NCBI GenBank assembly: GCA_021399445.1
Contig: JAJTUQ010000001.1
Coordinates: forward strand, 8,680,001 to 8,744,000
From: Xylogone sp. PMI_703
Taxonomy: Eukaryota > Ascomycota > Leotiomycetes
Reading direction: 5' to 3'
Length of the DNA: 64,000 bases
Below the pieces are notes generated by a model. That model ran no database searches and had not been told where the DNA came from. It worked only from the letters and a program-made list of their open reading frames with translations. A program made the translations under genes and the position numbers. Shown piece after piece: positions 32,696 to 44,244 of the stretch (position 1 is the stretch's first letter; every line of letters begins with the position of its first letter).

Positions 32696-33104
32696 GAATA
32701 TATCAGAGATAATACGACAAATATGATTCATCCGAGAGACCTAATTTTCAAATCATAACACATAACTAGCGCTCTGGCATCCTAGTGAAAAAACCAGCAG
32801 AGTAAGAGGGCAATAGAGTGAAAATGATTCTATGGAGAAGTTATAACTTATACCACTCACTAACAAAGTATTTAAAATTGCATTATTCTTGCAGGAGGCC
32901 GTATTTGAACTTTCAATCCTCGAAATTCTTAGTCGAAGGAATCTGGTTGAGCAATAGAGGGCTTGAATTAGCCTCTTTAAGTAAAAGCGGTGACGAGCCA
33001 GATGTGGACTCTTTCGATTCTCAAAATACCCAAAAACAATTCTAAGTCTTTAATTTCACTATTTATCTAAATATAATTTAAAAACTAAAAATAATCACTT
33101 GGAA
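32696..33104. other. Intergenic, AT-rich
   Basis: A 75-codon frame (32818-33045) has no recognisable domain; nothing else is seen. Confidence 0.4.
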
Positions 33105-35169
33105 CTATATAAGTGTGATAATTTGTTGTGTCCAACCCACTATCCACGACTCAAATCTATTCGCGTATATTGGGTGAAAATGGATAAATCCTACTCTTTT
33201 GTATCTTGTATCGTCACCATCAAGTTTAAGTAATGCCAGGCCAAGCACTTGCACAGCTTGATCGTCAAGTAGTATTTCAGTTATCATGACAATATGCTCG
33301 AATTCTGAGAACATGTCATGGTCTATCTCTATCTCTTCTACAGACTGTGTTGGGCCTTTGATGTTACGCATGGATCTAGTAGGAGTCAGTCTGGATTATC
33401 TCCAGATTTATTATATGATTAGGATGACCTTACAGAAAGTAATCCCCATTGTCAGAGTTGACTTTGAAAAGGATTGAAGTCGTAGAATTACCTCATCTGT
33501 CCCCCTGCTCATCATAGTAGATAATAGCAGTAGACTTTCCAAGTGGGGCATTAATTTCTTGGCTGCTTCGAACTAGGGTCTTTGTCCAAACTTTAAGAAC
33601 CAGCTGACCGGACACTATTTGACCGTATGTACTTTCAGTCTTGAAACGAACATTCCAAGATACCATTTGTGCGTTATAAACATCTGACAAAGCTGCCCTG
33701 CCATCAAATGGGTAGAAGTGGATAGGGGCGTCTGTCACTGCCCAGGACCAAGATGGCGCACGATATGACTTGACATGTTTACACACGTTAGTATCGGGAT
33801 ACCACGATAAGCCCTGAGCCAAATCTCTACTCCATAATCCTGCAAGATACTCACCGCCTATAATAGGATGAAGAAGTTCAACTATCCCAGAAAATGCGGG
33901 CAGCTTGTCTGATTCAAAAGTCAATCGACGTGAGGAGTAAGCTGTCACGAGCCAGTAATAGTCTTTGAGGATCATCTCAAATTGTGGTACTCTAAGATCC
34001 GGGTGAGTAGAAAATTGCCGATGAAGGATAGACGTTATTATTGGAAAGGTAGAAGTTTTGGGTGGCATTATTGATCCGCCTTCCACAGATGGCATACCGT
34101 CTGCCGACTGGAATCCGTGCGGGCACTTTCAATAAATCTGCCGCTCGCCATAATAAAGAATCCGTTGAGATAATAAGCTTTCTTGTGGGGTCCAGCCACG
34201 TTGACTCAGGGGACATTTCTCGAAAAGGTCATACAAATTCTCTGGCTTTTTCCGTCTCCTCGAAATGCATACCGAACCACTCAAAGTTCTGTTCTTGTAT
34301 ACTTTGAGTATAACTTTCTTCTCATCCTCGTTGATAGCAGTTTGGATTTGAAAATACCGTGTGTGCTCCCGGGCGATGTGGATGCCGATATTGTGAGAAG
34401 AGCGTCTCGATAAATAGAGCTCATCTTCTTTGATTCGGTTTCCCAGTCAACCGTCGAATTTTGTATGATGCACAGAGAATCAATCCACAGGTATTGGATA
34501 CCAAGCTGTCTTGTGATACATATCGCATCACGACAGTTCGCGGGCAAGTTGCAGTAAGAAATAGATTTTTGGAAGGATTCAAGGTTTTCTGTTGTTAATA
34601 ACGGTGAAACGACACCGCCACAGCAGTGACTTAGTACGGCATATTTACCCTCAATCATCTCGGATACAAATATTCTGGGATTCTGTGAACCATTTGGATT
34701 TCCCACGTCAATGACTCTTGTCGGTAGCGTAGAAGTTTGAGCAAATTGGGTCTGAAATAGACCAGTCTTGAGACACTTCCTATACTTCATCACCGTAATG
34801 CTCGGGAATTCCTGCCTGGACAAGTATGGTGTCAAAGAGCTTCACACGTTCCAATGTTTCTGCAGAATACAGATGTGTTGTACTGATACAGATTTTCAAG
34901 TCTGTGCTCAAGCCCTCCGAAGCAATGCCTTGAACCGCATTGTCTAGTGTATACCCGTCCCAGTATCCTCCCTCTATTACCGTTTCGATGAAGCCTTGGT
35001 GGATAATTTCGCATAGCTCGCAACCTTTATTTGCAGAGCTTACAAGATCAGTATAAGATGCATGATGCTGATAGTACGCTTCTTGTGGGAAACTATGGGC
35101 AGAAAATTCGATCTCTGCGAGCTCAATCAGGCTGCTGATAGATAATTCATCGCAGAATTTACAGAGCAT
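33105..35169 (-). pseudogene. HET-domain protein, broken
   Basis: Reading leftward: an N-terminal Cys-containing domain (35169-34780, MLCKFCDELSISSLIELA), then in another frame the HET core (34835-34281: YAVLSHCCGG, CRDAICITRQLGIQYLWIDS, LCIIQ, IYRDALLTISAS), then back in the first frame the third HET block (RGWTPQESLLSQRILYYG). That block is followed directly by TGA at 34129-34131, where the family has Trp in QIYWxC. The frame then continues to 33493 (LPAFSGIV, GLWSRDLAQGLSWY, RAPSWSWA), with a further piece at 33371-33105. Some frame changes might be introns, but the TGA lies inside a conserved block with no splice option. HET proteins trigger incompatibility cell death; this one is very probably dead. 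Confidence 0.75.
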
Positions 35170-36484
35170 ATTTTGGAGTAACAGCGACAGCTACAAGGCC
35201 AGAAAGCTATGCAAAGAGGTATATTAAGGTTAACAGGCCTCTCTAGAAGCATAAGTATTCTATGAAATTGAGCCTACCCCACGATTATGTAGTCTGGGTA
35301 AACAAGTAATATGCGGTTATATATGGCGGTTATCATTGGCTAAGTGGCGAGTGCTTTGCATTTGTATGCTAACTGTCACTTCAAAGTAACATGACGGGGC
35401 CAGAACCAATTGTGTTCGACTTCATTGAGCCCACTCCTTTGGGATAGTAGTTTTACATATCTAATAAGAGGACCTCCAATTGCTCCTACAACTGTTATAA
35501 TGAACCAGCCGTCGTTCAGCTGTATGCCGGTATGCCCAGGAATCTGTGTAAGTTCCCATGGGCCGAGAGCCTTGAAAGGCCTTATGATTGATTTGCCGGC
35601 TGACTGAACACCGGGAGCTTGTATTAGATTACGGGAAAGCCATGGTCTAGGGTTTGGCAGGTCTACATTGAGATAGTGTATCTAACAAGGTCCTCGTCCC
35701 GCAGAGCGTCGAAAAACCTGAGCCAGCTCCTTTTCTCTAGTTACAGCACGATTATGCTCTTGGAATTCCAGGGAAAAAATGCAGATATCTCAGATAGGAA
35801 TGTTACAATCCCTACTTTTCGATGGTGTCCTTGAAACTCAGTTTAGGCGGGTTTCAACTAGTTGAATAATGGGAGTCGGCGTGTGCCCATACTTTCCAAA
35901 CCTTGCCTAATACAACTTACGAGCTTTCTTAGGGCCACAGGTCCAGATTTTCAACACTATGAAATGGATCTAAGCTGGATACTCTAGTGCATCACAGGAT
36001 TCATCCCTCATCCATTATTGGGGCCAATCGACGACTCTCATCTGTTCTTATCTGTTGTCGCAGTTGATGTATTTGATGAACCCGATGCCGACAACAACAT
36101 CCATGCTGTTCTGCACCTTTTACAAAAGCCACGACAGTTGGCTATTCGTAATTCTTGCGAGCGAGCTGTCAAAACCACTGAATTATCACACATTCTTGCT
36201 TTATTCTCCAATTGTATATCTATAATTAAGTTGGACAGTTGAGGTTTGAAATTATCAGTGCGATATTTGCAACAATTTGTTTGATTATCTACGCCATGCC
36301 AATTATATTCCGGCATCAAGAATTTGCAGTAGAAGTGGAGCCTTGCAAACTCTAAAATGAAATTATTAAGAAGAACTTAGTAAAATTTGGGGATGTTCTA
36401 GCATACATTGATACTCAAAACGCAAGACTGTCATTGAAACACAAACACAAGCTCCAGCACAGTAATACAGGCAGAAAACACGGA
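35170..36484. other. Intergenic, 1.3 kb
   Basis: No coding region is supported; two frames of 65-93 codons have no family character. The region separates the HET pseudogene from the 3' end of the kinase-HET fusion gene. Confidence 0.4.
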
Positions 36485-39400
36485 TTAGACAAGAATAATA
36501 GTGCGAAATTCCCAGTCATCGCTTATCTCAGACCCTGATGTCTTCTCCTCCCTTGTCCAAAAGATACCAACCCTTTTCAAGTACCCCGGTTTCATTCCTC
36601 CTGCCTCAACCAATATCAAACCTACACCTTTTATTAATTTCAGACACCAAAGCATCTGGCCTTTATTATGTCCCACACAGCCAGGCTGACTGATCTCCTG
36701 CTCGTCTTCTAAAGCATCCCATTGTGCAAATGCAAACGGAGCAAAATTTTCTCCCTTCAATAACTGATCCGAATCCACCAGTGATACCATAACTCTTTGC
36801 AGTGGTCCATTAATCGTAATATATCCATCAGATACCGCACCAAACGGTGATAAGCTCGAAGAAAGGAAAATGTGGCAGCGAATGATCTTCGCTTCAAGAC
36901 ACGTGTCCCCCTCTTCTGGAAGAGACTTGGACCAGATAACAGGGCTATCGATGGAGGCCCAAGACCAACTCGGTGCACGGTACCGAGGTCTAGGGAGGGG
37001 AATAGTGGCGAAGTCCCGGGACCAGAGCAGTCCAGTAGGAAGAAGTTGCTCTTTCCAAAGTCCGGCAAAATAGGTCTGGCCGCTCAGCTCTGAAATTTTG
37101 CTGGCAATGCCAGCCAGAGCTGGAAGTTTGTCTTCAGGGCGACTTAAATTTCGTCTAGAATACTCTCGGACAATATCTCTCCAAATTGTCATGTATTCAT
37201 TGGGTATTTGAGCCGGGGTTGCCGGTACATCGATGCTGAGATCAGAGAACGTATTATGTTGAATGCATAACAACTTCAGAGCCTTTCCTATTCGGCTCAC
37301 GGTATCGAATATCGTGCATGAACTACAACATTCCCATGCAACACTTGTTGATGAGAAGTGTAGGATTCGAGGAGATAGAACTCTCTCTTGGAGAGTCCAC
37401 GCTCGTCGTGACCACGGTGAATCAAGAAGCATAGTAGTCGCAGTGTTTTCGATCAAAGATTCAAAGGCTACATAGCCACTCGGGCAGCTATGGCACAAGG
37501 CCTTTGGTTTATTAGGGACTGTTTTGTATGGTAACACTCCCGGTTCAATGTTTGGAGATCGTTGATCGTCACTAACGGCAGAGATAGTCAGACTGCTATG
37601 GGAATATATTTTGCCCATCTGCGAACATTCTATCATCAAATCCTCTTGGGAATCCTGAATTATGCAGAGAGCATCAATCCACAAGTACTTGAAGCCGAGT
37701 GCTTGAGTGAGTCGTACAGCAGTGGCGAATGTAGCTGGTAGAGAAGAGATCTCAATGCCGGAAGTCATTCTTTCTAACGTCTGCCTCGTTGTCTTGAGGA
37801 TCTCTTCTCCCCCACCCCAACAGTGGCTGAGAGTAACATATGGACTTGAAAAGCCTACAAATGTTGATTGCAAACGTATCGAGTTACTATATGTATCGAC
37901 ATTAAGTATTCTTGAAGGGAAAAATTCCGTCATAGGTATATAGCAGTTCTTGTGAGATGTCCGACATTCTTGCAACCAAAATCTAGCTGCCTGTACGATT
38001 GCGAGGAAGCCATTTGAATTTGAAATCACAAGGTACTTCTCTCTATCAGACCTCTCTCCTTCCTCTTTGTAATTACGAATGAGATAAGAATGGACAATCT
38101 CTCCTGCCGTCGGTCTTTTATTCGAATCGATACTCAGCATTCTTCTGATAATCTGAAGCCAATTTTGCCCGGGTAACCCAAGGCTTTCATCAATATAAGA
38201 TAAATGCTCAAGCCATATCCATACTTTCCGACTACTGCTGCTATAGATTCCATTATTACCACCAAATGTCCGAAAGTCAACGAATGTGCGGAGCTTTTCT
38301 CGATGTATGACTGTAGCCATTTCAAGGAGTACGCAACCCAAAGAGAAGATATCACTGGCTCCAGGTGCAAAAAATGGTGCACTTGGGTATGTGATCTCAG
38401 GTGCACAATACATAGGCGTAATAACAGAGGCTCTTTGTGGCGTAATCTTTGACTGAGACTCTTCGGTAATGAGAGATCCTCCAAAATCAGCTAATACCAC
38501 ATGGCTCCCAGAAATGAGGATATTATCCGGCTTGATGTCCATATGATAACAGGAATGTCCGTGCATGTAAGAAACGGCTGATGTCAAACATCCAATCCAA
38601 GTGGAAAGTTTGGAAACTTGCGACAAGGTAGTTGAGTCTTTGTCAAGCAGAAATTCGGACAGGTTGCGCTCTGCTACGGGATACATGATGATAGAAAAAT
38701 GGCCATCCCAACTGTATGAGGCAAGGGTATTTATAATATGCTGGTGCTTGAGGCGTCTGAGAACAGTGACCTCTCGCTTTGCCTGCGCTAAAGATGAACG
38801 CGAACTCTGTGGATTGACTCGAATAGTCTTTCTAGCGAAATGAATCTTCGAAGCACAATGCTCAACCTCGTCCACGGTACCAAAGGCTCCATATCCAAGT
38901 TTTCGAATATGTTTGAAAACGTTGCTGTCTTCTTGTTTATATTTGTATCCTTGAGAAAGAGGACTTGTTGCATTTCCAACTTCGCCGATTTGTCGCTTCA
39001 ACCCTCGTGGCTGGATATTGACCTCGGCAGCATTACCACTCTTGGGGCTCTTGTGTTGTTGTCTCTCATGATGTGAGCTCAGTCTTGGGTTTGAAGTCTT
39101 TTTATGGAAGGATCCTGCGTCGAGGTCATTATCAGCGCAGTTATTCGAGTTTTGGTTGGGTTCATCGTTGCAAGTATTAGAACCATGGTCATTATCATTG
39201 TGGTTGTGTTCCTCTTCCTTCTCTTTCTTCTTTTCCTTCCCCTTCCCCTTCCCGTCTCCTTCCTCTTCCTCCTCCTCCTCCTCCTCCTTCTCCTCTTCAT
39301 TATCCTCATCATCGTCGTCATCGTCATCATCATCATTATCATCACCATCATCTTGTCCTAGCGTGTCGCTGGCTAGAGGCCATGGATCCTTCCACTCTGG

Positions 39401-40856
39401 TTTCATTCGCTTCCCTTCGATAAAGTGCTGTCCGACGTGCTCACATCTGCTATCCCATCTCGTGAATACAAGACCACAAAACCCACATTGTTTTTTCCAA
39501 TCCGACACAACATCCTCATACCAAGTATCTACATTCGCTATGCAACCATGATGGCTTTTTACGTGAAGCTTTAGCTTATCCTTTCGTAGAAATGAATGTC
39601 CTTTTCTGGGTGTCGTGCCAACGCACCCATCATGATGATTTGCCAATTCCTGCCCTGCTAAATCAATATTCCGAGAGCAGACATGACAACAAACATTTGA
39701 ATTAGACCCTTGGATGAGACATTCCCATCGTTTCTGGGGCCAGTGGGTTTCCTCGTGTCTCTTCCAATCGGTGAGGTTATTGAATTCTTGGAGGCAATAA
39801 TTACCATTGTCAGCAATGTGAGTACATTGATATGGCTTATATGAGCTATCATCCTGCGCATTCAGCTTTCGCCTTCTTTTTGGTGGGCGTTCGTCGCCTC
39901 TCGGATTGGTACGGGACTGGTAAGCCGAGTCAGGTTTTGACATTTTCGTCAAATATTGAGTTCCAACAGTCTCGAGCCATCGTGCTACATAATCCACAGG
40001 CAGACCAAGATTGGTCATTTTTGACATCAGGCTGTTCAAGATAGGAAGGACTTCATGCCTTACTTTGATACATGATTGTAGTTGTGCCGCGGATATACCT
40101 AGGATTTCGGCTAAGGGCTTCTTCTGCCCTTCAGACAAGGTGTTGTCAAACCTCATCTCCAAATCTAGATATTCTTGTGCTTTTAGAAATTTTTTGAATT
40201 CTGGCATGATCCATGAATCGCGAATTAAAGGTGCAATCTCAGCTTGATCGTCTTTCAGATGACTAGGTCTGGCGCCGCTATTGAGCCCGGCTTCTTGTCG
40301 CCCTCTGATTCTTATATTCTGGTTGCTAAAGCTATTGATAGGAGAGGACCCAAGACCCAATGGAGAAGCCGCAAAATCTTGGTTTACACTTGGAACATCG
40401 AATAAATCAGTTCCTCCAGGATATCCAGACGATGACAAATGTATTGGTATTGACGAGCTATGGTGGTCTATATTGAACTCGGAGCATAAGGGGGTGGAAT
40501 GTAGAGTATTCGAACTGTAAAGGGCACTGGTATAGGAGTATGGCGGTGTTTGGCTAAATTCTAACGACCTGGATATTCCATTTACCACGGATGCTCCACC
40601 CATATGCTTGTGACTATTCGATCTAATCGCATCGGTCGTACCACTAGCCGGAAATTTAATCGATTCAGAAACACTCTCTTCAGCCGCTCTACGCTTTGCA
40701 CAGGACTCACAATGGCAGCTGATGCCAGGTGAAGCGAAACATATGTTTGGAAAATCAATTGGTAGTTCTGCAGTTTAAATTAGCTTCTATAGGCCACCCC
40801 ATGAATGTAGCAAATGATAACTTACGTTCCTGGCGCATGGAATGAGAAGAGTTCAT
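36485..40856 (-). CDS. C2H2 zinc finger - Ser/Thr protein kinase - HET domain fusion
   Basis: Two exons in transcript order, 40856-40826 and 40767-36485 (GT..AG, 58 bp intron, in frame), give 1437 residues; starting at the ATG at 40603 would give 1372. Numbering on 1437: Cys/His fingers about 320-460 (CTHIADNGNYC with HEETH; CGFCGLVFTRWDSRCEHVGQH); an Asp/Glu/Lys run about 485-535; a kinase about 625-900 with Gly loop GYGAFGTV, Lys in FARKTIRV, catalytic loop HMDIKPDN, DFG and CAPE; then HET about 985-1140 with YVTLSHCWGGGEE, KYLWIDALCIIQ, YSHSSLTISAV and AWTLQERVLSPRILHF. No stop interrupts more than 4 kb, and kinase and HET key residues are intact, so it is probably functional. The kinase may gate a HET death effector (inference). 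A serine-rich frame at 41260-40853 could be a further 5' exon, but I found no clean junction. Confidence 0.9.
39235..39355 (-). repeat. Trinucleotide-rich tract coding acidic run
   Basis: Inside the fusion gene the coding strand is almost pure purine (GAG/GAA and GAT/GAC triplets), coding an Asp-rich then Glu/Lys-rich run. Such tracts commonly vary in length between strains. They also create long false frames on the opposite strand. Confidence 0.75.
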
Positions 40857-42563
40857 GCGACCAGCCGTCTCATATATGTTTTGCGGCTGTTCCAAATGTT
40901 AACAGAGCTATCGCAGCAGTGATATAGAGCACATGTAATGGTACATATTAGTGGGGGGTAACGTGCCGCAAAATTCCTGGTCAGGCTGGGACGCAGAGAC
41001 CTCCCTGATATGTTAGGATCAAGGTAGTATTCGTCAACCGAGTTAGGAGGTTGTTGATTCAAAGAAAAGTTATGATTAAGCGGATATGATGGTTGATCTG
41101 GCTCCTGCATTTGATTTGTAAAGTTGGTAGCATGATTACTTGGGTACGTTGACTGGGCAGAGGAGAGATTCTGCATCCCGCCTCGGTCAGAGAAGCTGTT
41201 GCCCGAAGCCGATGCCGGGCAATCATTGGAATCAGACGAAGCCGGATTCCGACGAAACATTGAGAACTATTACAAAACTCAACATAACACAGCGGTAGAG
41301 TGATAACAATTGTGGAGGCAGCCAACGTTGCGGCGGAAATGACGTGAGGAAGGAAGAAGAACGATTCTATGGGGGCCGTGATTCAAAAATAATCAGTAGC
41401 ATTGTCTAGGCCAGTCTTGATTGCATTTTAGAAAAATTGAGGCTCTTTCTTTGTTCCACTATCACTGGGGCGGCGGAGGGCGGACCAGAGGGCGGAAGGG
41501 GGCAGAGGGTGGCAGTTAGGGGTGCAGCTAGGGGCGAGTAGGGCGGATGGAGGGGCAGTGAAATCATCGTGAAGCTGAAATCCAAAGGCAGCTAGTTGCC
41601 TCTTAGATACTGCCGGGTATGTTACTCCTGAGTGATTCACCGAGATGAAGGAACATAGCCTTCCGTCTCCGAAATTGCTATATGAGAGGAAGAGATATCA
41701 AGAGGCGATGCACCATCTATAAGAAGCCGATAGTTTCCCACGGCAGACACCCATAACGTCAATGAGAGAGCTGCTGCGAAAACTCGGTTCCTTCCAGTAA
41801 TATGATGTCTTCGTAAGTGAAAAGAAATATTGCCTGTAAGTCTGCCTTCAGTGAGGCTTCCTCCGCATGCCTTCGCCACCGAGCAGTCCTGCTGCTCTGC
41901 CTCAGGCTGACGGTCGTTGATTCTTCCCCTGAAGGCTTACCGGCTGGGAAGCCAAGTCAAGTTGCGAGCCTGGCGAGTCTGGATAGAGCATATTACCGGG
42001 GCGGGACGTGGCGGGGTTCGAGGGCGGAGTTGCAACTCCTCTGTTCCTCCGCCCCAAACTTCCAGAAATGCTGTAATTTGTCCAACATCAAAATAGTGTG
42101 TGGATTAGTGATGCCGGATGGCTTCATCCACCCACAATTTGCCTCTCGTCTATGGAAAGTGCCACTCGAGAGCTTACCAAAACATCACTATTTTCTGCTC
42201 CATCATCTTCTTGTATAAAGTACACATTTGGGGAATGTTTGAGGTAGGTGGGGGCTATCTTGCCGCACATAATCGGCCCAACCCGCACTTTAGTCTGTTT
42301 GCGCTGGGAGTCTGATCCAACATGTCTATCACTGTAACATTTAAGTTAACCATCGGCTCTCTACTCGCATACTTCAGTTAATTAACTTAGTTGGCAGTAT
42401 TTAAGAGTCAGCTTATTTAGCGCACTCTTGTTTCTACTTCTTTGTGACTGGACGTAAATGTTTAAAGAAGTACACAAATAATACTCACCTTGCAAAGCGC
42501 CGTATTATTCAAATACACTTTTGTAGAGCAGTGTTTACAAATTTGGAGCTCAAGAAAATTTAA
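40857..42563. other. Upstream region of the fusion gene, G-rich patch
   Basis: It holds a possible extra 5' exon of the fusion gene (minus strand, 41260 to about 40880; N-terminal residues rich in Ser, Asn and Gln). It also holds a plus-strand G-rich patch at 41467-41509 with five G-runs of three or more, able in principle to form a G-quadruplex. The frame at 41879-41637 is not recognised. Confidence 0.4.
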
Positions 42564-43127
42564 GAGCACGCCTATACGCTATGGTCAGTTAATGACCTCT
42601 CCAACATCTATTGTGAACTCCGGCGATTTGATGAAGCGGCGTACATTCTGGAAAAGACTCTTCCAGTTGTAGAACGGACACTGGGTAAAAACCACGTAGG
42701 AATGATAATGACTAAATCAAGTCTATGCCGGGCGTACATATGTTCAGAGAGGTGGGCAGAAGCCGGCGAATATATTCGCCAACTCTGCCGAGTTGTTCCC
42801 AAGGACCATCCAGACTGGATTCACACGAACTGGGGCTATGCTTGCATTCTCGTCTATGAGGAAAAGCTGGACGAGGCCGAGGCATGCTGTAATGGACTTC
42901 TCACAACAATTTCCAAAACCAAGGTGCTCAAATCCGACAATCCTCGGGTGGTGGCAATTGCGGAGATCCTGCTTAAGATCTTCCAACTCCAAGGCAGGGA
43001 GCACGATATTGTTAAGTTGAAGGAGAGGTTTCCTCGACTTGATGACAAGGAAGTGATGCAATCTATTGACTATATGCCATTGGGGCCACTGAGGCGTCGG
43101 ACAACGCAGAACATGAAGTCTACATGA
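42564..43127 (+). pseudogene. TPR C-terminal fragment of an NLR-like protein
   Basis: A 187-codon frame opens right after a stop with no start codon at its beginning. It reads like the last tetratricopeptide repeats of a fungal NB-ARC/TPR protein: LWSVNDLSNIYCELRRFDEA, TLGKNHVGMIMTKSSLCRAY, KLDEAEACCNGLL, and DNPRVVAIAEILLKI near the end. It finishes with a normal TGA. No receptor or nucleotide-binding part lies upstream, so it is a 5'-truncated relic. An internal ATG (42696) could still give a short protein. Confidence 0.65.
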
Positions 43128-44244
43128 AGGTATTTAGCAAGCTGTAATGCCAACAAAACTTTTAGAGCCTTTACTCCGGTTCAAATGATAGAAAGGAGAG
43201 GGAAGACCACGCCAAGAAAGTAGCACGCTTGATAGGCCTCTGATTGTTAAATTTCTACTGAGATAGTACTCCATTTACCAGAAAGGAGAGCTTGATATAC
43301 TTCGATCGAAAATTAACTCGATATGGAAAGCCATAATAAAAACGACTGCAGTTGTAGTGGTTAGGAGGGCCAGGGTTACATGACGAAGGAACACCCAGGT
43401 CACAACGGCTAGGAATCATGGCCAGTATGTGCAATTCTTGGGTTTGGGGTTGTACTCAAAACTCAGCTCAGAAAGTTTTGATCAATTCAGACTCAAATTG
43501 AGTTGTTGAGTAATTGCTGCACACATATTAGGGATGGCCGCTGTCTCTGAGAGACTGCATGTATGATCATATAGCTAATATATGGAGGATTCGGGCGCTC
43601 TAAGAAGGTTCAGGTCGTAGAGATTGGTCGTCTGGAATGTGCATGTGGCGAAGTGACTATTAATCACCGGACTAGTCCAAAGCACACGAGAATAATAGTA
43701 ATCACTGCCCGTATATCAAATCTATTCAACCCATTGTCACCGTGTCTATAAACAAGAATCCCTTTATACAGCCCCAAGAGCAATAAAACAATTTCAATTA
43801 TCTACACGAAGAAGTAGTCTTCAATCCTTCCCCAAGAATCAACAGGTATCAACAACCAAAAGCCAAACACCTCGCTCACAAACTTTTATGTATCCGTTTC
43901 TCTTATCAACAAGCCGTTACACGTTCAAATATGCGTTCCCCTTATCTTATCTGATCTGATGCCTCGCTATACGTCCCGTCATAGAAATCGAAAACACCCC
44001 AATCCAACAATGCAGTGAATAGAAAAGATATCGTCGTCGTATAATGCCCGCCAAATGAGAAAACACCCAACTATCGCTATGCTTTTTTTGTGAAATTTCT
44101 GTCCAACTCCAAACCTTTTTTTCGTTCGTTACCGATTTTCCTGCGCCTTGCTTGCTAAATGATGATGAGAAAACCCCAGGTCCTAATACAATCGGATATG
44201 TTGGAAAATCAAGACAAAAGTCGTTACTGATGAGATTCTGTTGC
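43128..44244. other. Intergenic, convergent 3' regions
   Basis: It contains the 3' flank of the LRR gene (minus strand) and of the TPR fragment. No gene is seen. Confidence 0.45.

Noticed and set aside
39104..39551. Long plus-strand frames rich in Leu, Phe, Ser and Ile opposite the kinase-HET gene
   Set aside because: They are mirror images of the acidic GAG/GAT tract on the coding strand.
40853..41260. Treating the Ser/Asn-rich minus-strand frame as exon 1 of the kinase-HET gene
   Set aside because: Every GT donor I tried gave the wrong phase for the acceptor before the next exon; left as a possibility only.
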